From: Cryobacterium sp. SO1 | Lineage (GTDB): Bacteria; Actinomycetota; Actinomycetes; Actinomycetales; Microbacteriaceae | Assembly (NCBI RefSeq): GCF_004210215.2 | Contig: NZ_CP067394.1 | Location: 2,294,001 to 2,358,000 of the forward strand | Direction of reading: 5' to 3' | DNA: 64,000 nt | Part shown: positions 8,583-16,151 of the stretch, one piece after another | Numbering within the stretch: position 1 is the first letter of the stretch | Layout of the letters: the number at the start of each line of letters is the position of its first letter | The notes under the pieces: model-generated | What the model was told of the DNA's origin: nothing | Seen by the model: the letters and a program-made list of their open reading frames with translations, nothing else | The model's database searches: none | Program-made: the position numbers and the translations under genes

Positions 8583-8644
8583 GGTCGAGCCTGTCGAGAC
8601 CCCCGCGCCGCACGGCACATCACGGGGTCTCGACAGGCTCGACC
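8583..8644. repeat. Perfect 21-nt inverted repeat, same family as the 105-bp repeat arms
   Basis: Left arm 8583-8603 and right arm 8624-8644 are exact reverse complements over 21 bases around a 20-base loop. The arm contains ggtctcgacaggctcgacc, identical to the motif repeated at 1685-2125. It lies between the transporter stop (8554) and the next promoter (TAGAAT at 8688). It could fold into a strong RNA hairpin and act as a terminator or mRNA-stabilising REP, although no U-run follows. Confidence 0.85.
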
Positions 8645-8699
8645 AACGTGTGGACGGTTTCTGAGTCCATCACCGGATGCGCCGTCGTAGAATTCTCTG

Positions 8700-10244
8700 A
8701 TGACCACCGAGCAACACCCGCAGGGCGCACCCGCCGATTCAGCGTCCGCCGAGTCCCTCAGCAACACGACCGCCGGCGACGCATCCGCCGGCACGGCGAT
8801 CGACCCGAAGGACCTCGAGGTGGCCCTGCGCGTGCTCGCGTCGCTGGCCACCATCGACCCGGACGACCCGGACTTCGTCACCGTGCGCCAGGCCACCGCC
8901 AAGATGTTCAAGTCGGTCAAGACCGTGCGCCGGCACGAGAAGCGCCAGCTGATCGCGGATGCCGACCGTGAGGTCATCGCGGCCACCGCCACCGGAGCTC
9001 CCACCCGCATCGACGACGAGACTATCGGCGCCCAGCTGCGCCTGGGCACCGACCGGCCCAGCGCCGGCGAATTGCTCGTGCCGCGGGCCTGCTACATCTG
9101 CAAGCAGAAGTACACCCTGGTGGATGCGTTCTACCACCAGCTCTGCCCGAGCTGCGCGGCGATGAGCCACACCAAGCGAGACGCCCGCACCGACCTCACC
9201 GGCAAGCGGGCACTGCTCACCGGCGGGCGCGCCAAGATCGGCATGTACATCGCGCTGCGGTTGTTGCGCGACGGCGCGCACACGACTATCACGACCCGAT
9301 TCCCGCGCGACGCCGTGCGACGGTTCAGCGCCATGCCGGACTCCAAGGACTGGCTGCACCGCCTGCGGGTGGTGGGCATCGACCTGCGCGACCCTGCGCA
9401 GGTGATCGGCCTGGCCGACTCCGTCGCCGCTCAGGGCCCGTTGGACATCCTGATCAACAACGCCGCCCAGACCGTGCGCCGCTCCCCCGGCTCGTACTCC
9501 CCCCTGGTCGAGGCCGAGTCGTCGCCGCTGCCGGACGGGGAGCTGCCCGAGATCGTCTCCTTCGGGCACACGAATGACGCGCATCCCACCGCGCTCGCCG
9601 CCTCGGTGGCCAGCCACCCGATCCTGGCCGCCGCGGCGACCGGCGCCGCCCTCACCGCGGACGACCTCACCGCGCTGGCACTGGCCCCCGGGTCGTCCTC
9701 GCTCGCGCGGCTGAACGCGGGCACCGCCATCGACGCCGGCGGCTTGGTGCCCGACCTGCACGAGGAGAACAGCTGGACGGCCAACGTCGAAGACGTCGAC
9801 CCCCTCGAGATGCTCGAGGTGCAGCTGTGCAACACCACAGCCCCGTTCCTGCTGGTCAGCCGGCTTCGCGCCTCGATGGCCGCATCCGACGCTCGCCGCA
9901 CCTACATCGTGAACGTGTCGGCGATGGAGGGTGTCTTCGGCCGCGGCTACAAGGGCCCCGGCCACCCGCACACCAATATGGCCAAGGCCGCGCTGAACAT
10001 GCTCACCCGCACCAGCGCCAAGGAGATGCTCTCCGACGGCATCCTGATGACGAGCGTCGACACCGGCTGGATCACCGACGAGCGCCCGCATCCCACCAAG
10101 ATCCGTCTGGCCGAGGAGGGCTTCCACGCCCCGCTCGACCTGGTCGACGGTGCCGCCCGGGTCTACGACCCCATCGTGCGCGGGGAGGCCGGCGAGGACA
10201 TCCACGGCGTCTTCCTCAAGGACTACCGCCCCGGCACCTGGTAA
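8700..10244 (+). CDS. SDR-fold protein with N-terminal extension and zinc ribbon
   Basis: 514 residues. Residues 1-35 are low-complexity; 36-125 form a helical region of unknown type; C131/C134 and C149/C152 make a CxxC-CxxC zinc ribbon. A Rossmann domain then starts at LTGGRAKIGM (T174), with an IDLRDP acidic segment and an INNAAQ motif as in short-chain dehydrogenases. Ser407 (NVSAMEG) and Lys429 are placed as in the SDR tetrad, but the expected Tyr four residues before the Lys is Thr425. The Rossmann part contains a ~90-residue insertion after INNAAQTVRRS. The overall reaction is unknown. TAGAAT lies 6 bases before the ATG and there is no Shine-Dalgarno sequence, so the start is well fixed. 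Confidence 0.85.
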   Translation: MTTEQHPQGAPADSASAESLSNTTAGDASAGTAIDPKDLEVALRVLASLATIDPDDPDFVTVRQATAKMFKSVKTVRRHEKRQLIADADREVIAATATGAPTRIDDETIGAQLRLGTDRPSAGELLVPRACYICKQKYTLVDAFYHQLCPSCAAMSHTKRDARTDLTGKRALLTGGRAKIGMYIALRLLRDGAHTTITTRFPRDAVRRFSAMPDSKDWLHRLRVVGIDLRDPAQVIGLADSVAAQGPLDILINNAAQTVRRSPGSYSPLVEAESSPLPDGELPEIVSFGHTNDAHPTALAASVASHPILAAAATGAALTADDLTALALAPGSSSLARLNAGTAIDAGGLVPDLHEENSWTANVEDVDPLEMLEVQLCNTTAPFLLVSRLRASMAASDARRTYIVNVSAMEGVFGRGYKGPGHPHTNMAKAALNMLTRTSAKEMLSDGILMTSVDTGWITDERPHPTKIRLAEEGFHAPLDLVDGAARVYDPIVRGEAGEDIHGVFLKDYRPGTW

Positions 10245-10257
10245 CCCCACTCCCCCT

Positions 10258-10321
10258 CTCGCGAACCGTGAGAAAAGCCCCGTGAAACTCGATTCTGAGG
10301 TGCTTAGCTCACAGTTCGCGG
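10258..10321. repeat. 64-bp intergenic palindrome, family A copy 1
   Basis: Arms ctcgcgaaccgtgag and the matching inverted right arm enclose a conserved centre (aagcccc..ggtgctta). It sits between two co-directional genes, after the SDR stop. The same element recurs at 17840-17903 and 20007-20070. Arms pair imperfectly here (ccgtgag against ctcacag). Confidence 0.85.
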
Positions 10322-10386
10322 AAGGGAATGGCGGCGCTCCCGGGCACCTCACCGTGAGTGTCGGTGGGCGCCGATAGGGTCGGAGC

Positions 10387-11142
10387 GTGCAGACATCTAC
10401 CGCGAAGACCGCCATCGCCGACATCCCCTCGCTGTGTGTGTTCGACCTGGAGACCACCGGGGTGAACACCGACGAGGACCGCATCGTCACGTGCTTCATC
10501 GGCCGCGTCATGCGCGACGGAACCGTGAACGGCTCGTACAGTTGGCTGCTCAACCCGGGCATTCCCATCCCGGACGGGGCTTCAGCCATCCACGGCATCA
10601 CCGATGAGGTCGCCAAACGCGACGGGGTCGACCCGGCCACCGCGATCGCGGAGATGCTCGCGGTTCTGCGCCGCAGCATCGAGGGCGGCCGCCCGATCGT
10701 GGCGTACAACGCCAGTTTCGACCTCTCCATGCTCAATTCCGAGGCCCGCCGCTACGGCCTGGCGCCCATCGAGGACTTCGGCCCGGTGCTCGACCCGTAC
10801 GTGATCGACAAGGCCATCGACCGGTACCGCAGGGGCAAGCGCACCCTGGTGGCCACCGCCGAGTACTACGGCGTGCTGCTCGAGGGCGCCCATGACGCCG
10901 AAGCGGATGCCGTGGCCACCGGCCGGGTGGCCTGGGCGCTGTTGGCCAAAACCGAGGAGACCGACCTGCACAGCCTGCACGACCGCCAGGTCGGCTGGGC
11001 GCTGGAGCAGGCGCAGAGCTTTCAGGCGTACCTGCGCAAGTCCAAGGGCGACGACCTGATCGTCATCGACGGGGCGTGGCCGATCCGGGTTGGCGCCGAC
11101 CGCGCGAGCGCAGTGCCCGTGCTCATCGCTCCCCCGGCGTAA
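10387..11142 (+). CDS. DnaQ-like 3'-5' exonuclease
   Basis: 251 residues from a GTG. The three exonuclease motifs of the DEDDh family are clear: CVFDLETTGVNTDEDRIV (Exo I), VAYNASFDLSML (Exo II) and GAHDAEADAVAT (Exo III with the catalytic His and Asp). The ~65 C-terminal residues are unassigned. It is probably a stand-alone proofreading or repair exonuclease (DNA polymerase III epsilon-like); actinobacteria encode several such proteins and the specific partner is unknown. TAGGGT ends 6 bases upstream of the GTG, supporting this start and leaderless transcription. Confidence 0.9.
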   Translation: MQTSTAKTAIADIPSLCVFDLETTGVNTDEDRIVTCFIGRVMRDGTVNGSYSWLLNPGIPIPDGASAIHGITDEVAKRDGVDPATAIAEMLAVLRRSIEGGRPIVAYNASFDLSMLNSEARRYGLAPIEDFGPVLDPYVIDKAIDRYRRGKRTLVATAEYYGVLLEGAHDAEADAVATGRVAWALLAKTEETDLHSLHDRQVGWALEQAQSFQAYLRKSKGDDLIVIDGAWPIRVGADRASAVPVLIAPPA

Positions 11143-11332
11143 CCGACCCAGCCGCACGACCCCGCCGCACTCACCCGCGCCGTACCCGACGCCGCCGCAC
11201 CGGATTGCGCCCTGCCCGCGCCGGCTTCCGCGCCCGTTCTGCGGCCCGCGGCCTCATCGGGCGCACCGCTGCCGCCACCGTGGCTAGGCTTGTTCCTTAT
11301 GCGGATGCGCCAGAAGCGCCCCCGAGACGAAA

Positions 11333-13888
11333 ATGGAGAAACCGTTGCCCGGAGAAAACCTCACCAGGATCGAAGCCCAGGAGCGGAAGGCGCTCGTCAG
11401 CGTGACCAGGTACGACGTCACCCTTGACCTGACGACTGGTCCGACGACCTTCGCCAGCACCACCACCGTCGCTTTCGGCGCCGTGGCCGGCAGCTCGACC
11501 TTCATCGACGCGATCACCGAGAGCGTGCACAGCGTCACCCTCAACGGCGTTCAGCTCGACCCGGCCGCCGTCAGTGACGGCATCCGTATTCAGCTGGAAA
11601 ACCTCCAAGCCGACAACGTGCTCACCGTCGTCGCCGACGCGGCGTACACGAACACCGGTGAGGGCCTGCACCGCTTCGTCGACCCCGTCGACAACGAGGT
11701 CTACCTGTACAGCCAGTTCGAGGTGCCGGACTCCCGGCGGGTCTTCGCGGTCTTCGAACAGCCCGACCTCAAGGCCGTGTTCAACTTCACCGTCACCGGC
11801 CCCGGCGCCTGGCAGGTCATCTCCAACTCGGCCACGCCCGAGCCCACGGATGCCGGCAACGGCAACAAGACCTGGGCTTTTCCGCCCACCCACACCATCT
11901 CCAGCTACATCACCGCTCTCGTGGCCGGTCCCTACGCCGTGGTGCGCAGCGAGCTCACCTCCAGCGACGGCCGCATCATCCCGCTGGGCCTGTTCAGCCG
12001 CAAGAGCCTGTTCGAGTACCTGGACGCCGACTACATCTTCGAGAAGACCCGTCAGGGCTTCGCCTACTTCGAGGAGAAGTTCGACTTCCCGTACCCGTTC
12101 GACAAGTACGACCAGATGTTCGTGCCGGAGTTCAACGCCGGCGCCATGGAGAACGCCGGCGCGGTCACCTTCACCGAGACCTACGTCTTCCGCTCCAAGG
12201 TGACCGACGCGATCAGGGAACGCCGCGTCGTCACGATCCTGCACGAGCTGGCGCACATGTGGTTCGGCGACCTGGTCACCATGAAGTGGTGGAACGACCT
12301 GTGGCTGAACGAGTCGTTCGCCGAGTGGGCGTCGACCATCGCCACCGCGGAGGCAACCGAGTGGACCGAGGCGTGGACCACCTTCGCGGCGATGGAGAAG
12401 AGCTGGGCCTACCGCCAGGACCAGCTGCCCTCGACCCACCCGGTCGTCGCCACCATCACCGACCTCGAAGACGTGCAGGTGAACTTCGACGGCATCACCT
12501 ACGCCAAGGGCGGCTCCGTGCTCAAGCAGCTCGTCGCCTGGGTCGGCATCGACGCGTTCTTCACGGGTGTGGCGTCGTACTTCAAGAAGCACGCCTGGGG
12601 CAACACCGAGCTCTCCGACCTGCTCGTCGAACTCGAAGCGGCCAGCGGCCGGGACCTGTCTGGCTGGGCCGCGCTGTGGCTGGAGACCGCCGGCGTGAAC
12701 ACGCTGCGCCCGCAGATCGAGGTCGACGACGCCGGTGTCATCACCGCGTTCGCCGTGCTGCAGACCGCCACGGACGACTACCCCACCATCCGCCCGCACC
12801 GCCTGGCGATCGGGTTCTACGACCTGGTCGACGGCGCCCTGGTGCGCACCCACCGGGTCGAGCTCGACGTCGACGGCGCCCAGACGGATGTTCCGGAGCT
12901 TGTCGGCCGCAGCCGCGCCGACCTGATCCTGCTCAACGACGACGACCTCGCCTACGCCAAGGTACGCCTGGACCCGGCCTCGCACGCCGTGGCCCTCGAG
13001 CACCTCGCCGCCATTGAGCGCCCGCTCGCCCGCTCGCTGGTCTGGGGATCCGTGTGGGACGCCACCCGCGACGCGGAGACTTCGCCGCGCGACTTCGTCA
13101 AGCTGGTGCTCGGCAACATCGCCACCGAGACCGAATCCACCACGCTCCGCACGGTGCTCGGCCAGGTGTCGCTCGCGGCGCAGTACTACGTGGCTCCTGA
13201 GCACCGCGATGCCACCGTCGCTTCGGTCGGCGACGCGCTGTGGACTCTCGCCCAGGGCGCGGAGGCCGGCAGCGACGCCCAGTTCCAGTTCGTCAAGTTC
13301 TTCGCCTCCGTCGCCGAAACACCGGCGCAGCTGGCCGCCGTCGCGGGATTGCGCACGGGAGCGTTCGCGCTGCCGGGCCTGAGCATCGACACCGACCTCA
13401 GCTGGGAACTGCTCGCGGCGCTCGTCGCCGGCGGCCAAGCGGGCGAGACTGAGATCGCTGCAGCCCTGGCCGCCGACAACACCGCCACCGGCGCCCAGTC
13501 GGCCGCGAACGCGCGCGCCGCGATCCCCACCACCGAGGGCAAGCAGGCCGCCTGGTCGTCGCTCATCGATGTTGATACCGCCCCGAACACCATCGTGCGG
13601 GTCACCGCAGCCGGGTTCCTGCGCGCGCACGACACGAGCCTGCTCGAGCCGTTCGTTGGCCAGTACTTCGACATGCTGCAGAAGGTCTGGGCGTCGCGCA
13701 GCTACTCCATCGCGGAGAAGCTGATCGTGGGTCTGTACCCGTCGCCACTGTCGAACCAGGCCCTGGTCGACGCGACCCGCGCGTGGCTGGATGCGAACCC
13801 CGAGCCCGCGGCGCTTCGCCGTCTCGTGGTGGAGAACCTGGCCGGCGTGGAGCGGAGCCTCCGCGTGCAGGCCCGCGACCAGGAGTAA
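11333..13888 (+). CDS. pepN: Aminopeptidase N (M1 family)
   Basis: 851 residues from the ATG at 11333, but TTG at 11345 is the better start: it gives MPGENLTRIEA, the usual actinobacterial PepN N-terminus, and GGAGA lies 5 bases before it. Family features: GAMENAG exopeptidase motif, the zinc motif HELAHMWFGDLVTMKWW with the downstream Glu in LNESFAEW, then the long alpha-helical ERAP1-like C-terminal domain. It is a cytoplasmic zinc aminopeptidase that removes N-terminal residues from peptides in protein turnover. A TAGGCT hexamer at 11284 is a plausible -10 giving a leader of about 45 bases. Confidence 0.95.
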   Translation: MEKPLPGENLTRIEAQERKALVSVTRYDVTLDLTTGPTTFASTTTVAFGAVAGSSTFIDAITESVHSVTLNGVQLDPAAVSDGIRIQLENLQADNVLTVVADAAYTNTGEGLHRFVDPVDNEVYLYSQFEVPDSRRVFAVFEQPDLKAVFNFTVTGPGAWQVISNSATPEPTDAGNGNKTWAFPPTHTISSYITALVAGPYAVVRSELTSSDGRIIPLGLFSRKSLFEYLDADYIFEKTRQGFAYFEEKFDFPYPFDKYDQMFVPEFNAGAMENAGAVTFTETYVFRSKVTDAIRERRVVTILHELAHMWFGDLVTMKWWNDLWLNESFAEWASTIATAEATEWTEAWTTFAAMEKSWAYRQDQLPSTHPVVATITDLEDVQVNFDGITYAKGGSVLKQLVAWVGIDAFFTGVASYFKKHAWGNTELSDLLVELEAASGRDLSGWAALWLETAGVNTLRPQIEVDDAGVITAFAVLQTATDDYPTIRPHRLAIGFYDLVDGALVRTHRVELDVDGAQTDVPELVGRSRADLILLNDDDLAYAKVRLDPASHAVALEHLAAIERPLARSLVWGSVWDATRDAETSPRDFVKLVLGNIATETESTTLRTVLGQVSLAAQYYVAPEHRDATVASVGDALWTLAQGAEAGSDAQFQFVKFFASVAETPAQLAAVAGLRTGAFALPGLSIDTDLSWELLAALVAGGQAGETEIAAALAADNTATGAQSAANARAAIPTTEGKQAAWSSLIDVDTAPNTIVRVTAAGFLRAHDTSLLEPFVGQYFDMLQKVWASRSYSIAEKLIVGLYPSPLSNQALVDATRAWLDANPEPAALRRLVVENLAGVERSLRVQARDQE

Positions 13889-13909
13889 CCGCAACTACCC
13901 GCAGCACCT

Positions 13910-13955
13910 CGACGGCGTCGCCTCGATTTCCTTGTGAATCGGGCGGCGCCGTCGG
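13910..13955. terminator. Possible terminator hairpin after pepN
   Basis: About 20 bases past the pepN stop, cgacggcg..ccgtcg-type arms and an inner tcgattt/aatcgg stretch can fold into an imperfect hairpin. There is no U-run, so this is a weak call. Confidence 0.35.
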
Positions 13956-14000
13956 CGTCTCAGGATGCGCCGGGCACGCGCTCGGTAGACTGGGCGCGCT

Positions 14001-15593
14001 ATGACATGGGACACATTTTGGACAACAGTCAACCTGATTCTGGGATGGAAAATCATCAGAGTCGCATTCATCATCATCTTCGCGCTCATTGCGCGTTGGC
14101 TGCTTCTCTTCGCCATCCATCGCGTTGTGAACCAGATCGTGTCCGGGGTGAAGAAGACCCAGAACGTTGACGACACGCAGGCTCTGAACGTCTCGCCGGT
14201 ATCCGCTGTACGCACCGTGCAGCGCACCCGCACACTGGGTTCCGTGCTCACGAACATCGTGAACGTGCTGGTCGTCGTGGTCAGCATTCTGCTGATCGTG
14301 ACCGTGATCGACCCCAACATCCTCACCTCGTTCGCCCTCCTCACCGCCGCTCTCGGCGCCGGCCTCGGTTTCGGCGCCCAGAACATCGTCAAGGACGTGC
14401 TCAACGGCCTCTTCATGGTGATGGAGGACCAGCTCGGCGTGGGCGACGTGGTGGACCTGGGCCCCGCGACGGGTGTCGTCGAGGCCGTCGGCATCCGCAT
14501 CACCCAGGTACGCGACGTCAACGGCACCCTGTGGTTCGTGCGCAACGGCGAGATCCTGCGCGTCGGCAATATGTCGCAGGGCTGGGCCCGCGTGATCATC
14601 GACCTCGCCGTGCCGTACAAGACCGACGTCGACGCCGTCCAGGCCGAGATGCTGCGTGTTGCCGTGGAGATGGCGACGAACAGCAAGTGGCGCTCCAGGG
14701 TGCTGGAGAAGCCCGAGGTGTGGGGCATCGAGTCGATCGCCGAAGAGGCCATCGTCATCCGCATCGTCATCAAGACCCGCACCACGGCCAAGGACGATGT
14801 GGCCCGCGAACTGCGGTTGCGGCTCAAGAAGGCGCTCGACGTGATGGGAATCGAGTTGCCCTCGCTGACCAGCATCGTGCTCACCGGTTTCGAGGGCGCC
14901 GCGAGCGTGCAGGGCGCCCGCCCGCCGCGCACCACACCGCTTCCCGTGATCGCTCCGCCAAAGAAGGCCCCACGGAAGAGCCGTGCCGCCAAGGCCGCCG
15001 AGGCGGCAGCCGCGGCCGCCGCGCCGTCGCCGCACGCAGCGACACCGCAGACCGCAGTGCCGCAGACCGCCGCGCCGCAGACCGCCGCGCCAGACACCGC
15101 AGCACCCCAGCCCCCGCGCGCTGCGAAGCCACCGGTGACGCGCCCCATCGGGTCCACCCCGCAGACCAGCGACGCCACCGCCCAGCCCACCACCCGCATC
15201 CCGTCCATCGCCCGCAACCAGGCACCGCGTGCGCCCCGCACAGTACACCTGCCGGTGCAGGATGCTTCCCCCGCGTTCTCCGACGCGCCCGACGTTTCGA
15301 GCGCACCGCCCGTCGCCACACCGCCCGAGCGCCCGGCGGCCACAAGCGAGCCCGCCGGGTCTCCCACCAAGCCCGTCTCGAAGCAGCCGGCGAAACCGCG
15401 CACCCGGCCGATCGACAAGCCGGCCGAGCAGAATCCGGCAGAGCAGAAGCCTGCCAGCCAGGCGCCGACGGCCCAGAAGCCGGCTGGGCAGAAGTCGACC
15501 GCCCAGAAGCCGGCGGAGCAGAAGCCGGCGGAGCAGAAGCCGGCACCGCCGTCCGACCCGAACCCCCCGCGCGATGGAGACCTCAATGACTGA
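14001..15593 (+). CDS. Mechanosensitive ion channel, MscS family
   Basis: 530 residues. Residues ~15-130 hold membrane segments; the pore helix region reads FALLTAALGAGLGFGAQNIVKDVLNGLFMVMEDQ, the Gly/Ala-rich TM3 and beta-domain entry that defines MscS. The soluble MscS domain follows to about residue 300. From ~310 to the end is a long Ala/Pro/Thr-rich tail with QTAAPQ and EQKPAEQKPA repeats, probably disordered. Function: opens on membrane tension to release solutes in hypo-osmotic shock. Its last 8 bases overlap the start of the haemoglobin gene. TAGACT lies 9 bases before the ATG, so the leader is short or absent. Confidence 0.92.
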   Translation: MTWDTFWTTVNLILGWKIIRVAFIIIFALIARWLLLFAIHRVVNQIVSGVKKTQNVDDTQALNVSPVSAVRTVQRTRTLGSVLTNIVNVLVVVVSILLIVTVIDPNILTSFALLTAALGAGLGFGAQNIVKDVLNGLFMVMEDQLGVGDVVDLGPATGVVEAVGIRITQVRDVNGTLWFVRNGEILRVGNMSQGWARVIIDLAVPYKTDVDAVQAEMLRVAVEMATNSKWRSRVLEKPEVWGIESIAEEAIVIRIVIKTRTTAKDDVARELRLRLKKALDVMGIELPSLTSIVLTGFEGAASVQGARPPRTTPLPVIAPPKKAPRKSRAAKAAEAAAAAAAPSPHAATPQTAVPQTAAPQTAAPDTAAPQPPRAAKPPVTRPIGSTPQTSDATAQPTTRIPSIARNQAPRAPRTVHLPVQDASPAFSDAPDVSSAPPVATPPERPAATSEPAGSPTKPVSKQPAKPRTRPIDKPAEQNPAEQKPASQAPTAQKPAGQKSTAQKPAEQKPAEQKPAPPSDPNPPRDGDLND

Positions 15594-16086
15594 TCCGAAC
15601 GCTTCGAACGACACCATCAGGCCCGCCTCCGCCCAGGGGCCGGTCCTGATCCCGGTCACGGGGGCCTCAGGGGTGCACCTACGCGCCGGCGAAAACGGCG
15701 CGGCGCTCGGGCCGTCGTTCTACCGCGAGGTCGGCGGTCGGCCGTTCTTCGAGAAGCTCGTCGCCGAGTTCTACCGTGGCGTAGCCGGCGACCCCGTTCT
15801 GAAGCCCATGTACCCGGAGGAGGACCTCGGCCCCGCCGCCGAGCGGCTCACCGGGTTCCTCGAACAGTACTGGGGCGGCCCCGGCACGTACAGCGAGCAG
15901 CGCGGCCACCCGCGCCTTCGCCAGCGCCACCAACCGTTCAAGGTGAACCCTGACGCACGCGACCGCTGGCTGCTGCACATGAAGAATGCCCTCGACTCCT
16001 GTGAGCTGCCGCCGCTGCAGCGCGCCACGCTCTGGGACTACCTCGAGCGCGCGGCGCACGCTATGGTCAACACTTTCGACGAATAA
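15586..16086 (+). CDS. glbO: Group II truncated haemoglobin (HbO-like)
   Basis: 166 residues from ATG 15586, preceded by GGAGA at 5-base spacing inside the end of the MscS gene. FYRGVAGDPVLKPMYPEEDLGPAAERLTGFLEQYWGG-type sequence, the proximal-His segment GHPRLRQRH and the downstream Trp in ARDRWLLHM are diagnostic of group II truncated globins. It has ~35 extra N-terminal residues of low complexity. HbO proteins bind O2 tightly and are implicated in redox, NO or peroxide handling at the membrane. The 8-bp overlap suggests translational coupling to the MscS channel. An in-frame ATG at 15574 is a less likely start. Confidence 0.9.
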   Translation: MTDPNASNDTIRPASAQGPVLIPVTGASGVHLRAGENGAALGPSFYREVGGRPFFEKLVAEFYRGVAGDPVLKPMYPEEDLGPAAERLTGFLEQYWGGPGTYSEQRGHPRLRQRHQPFKVNPDARDRWLLHMKNALDSCELPPLQRATLWDYLERAAHAMVNTFDE

Positions 16087-16151
16087 CCTCCACCGCGCGC
16101 CATCCGTGCCGCACGCCCCTGTTTCACCACCTCACTGACAACGGAGTCATC

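Noticed and set aside
6980..9049. 689-residue frame antisense to the MHS transporter
   Set aside because: High-GC shadow frame opposite a clear MFS gene; composition is low-complexity Gly/Glu/Gln/Arg-rich and it has no domain or start signal.
11297..13894. 865-residue frame antisense to pepN
   Set aside because: Third-position GC bias of pepN creates it; no family features.
15400..15570. Tandem coding repeat (QKPA) in mscS as a mobile element
   Set aside because: The repeats are short codon-level duplications inside a low-complexity tail, with no inverted ends.
15229..15585. N-terminal extension of the haemoglobin gene upstream of 15586
   Set aside because: It would overlap 360 bases of the MscS gene; GGAGA is placed correctly for ATG 15586 and the extension is arginine/serine noise.
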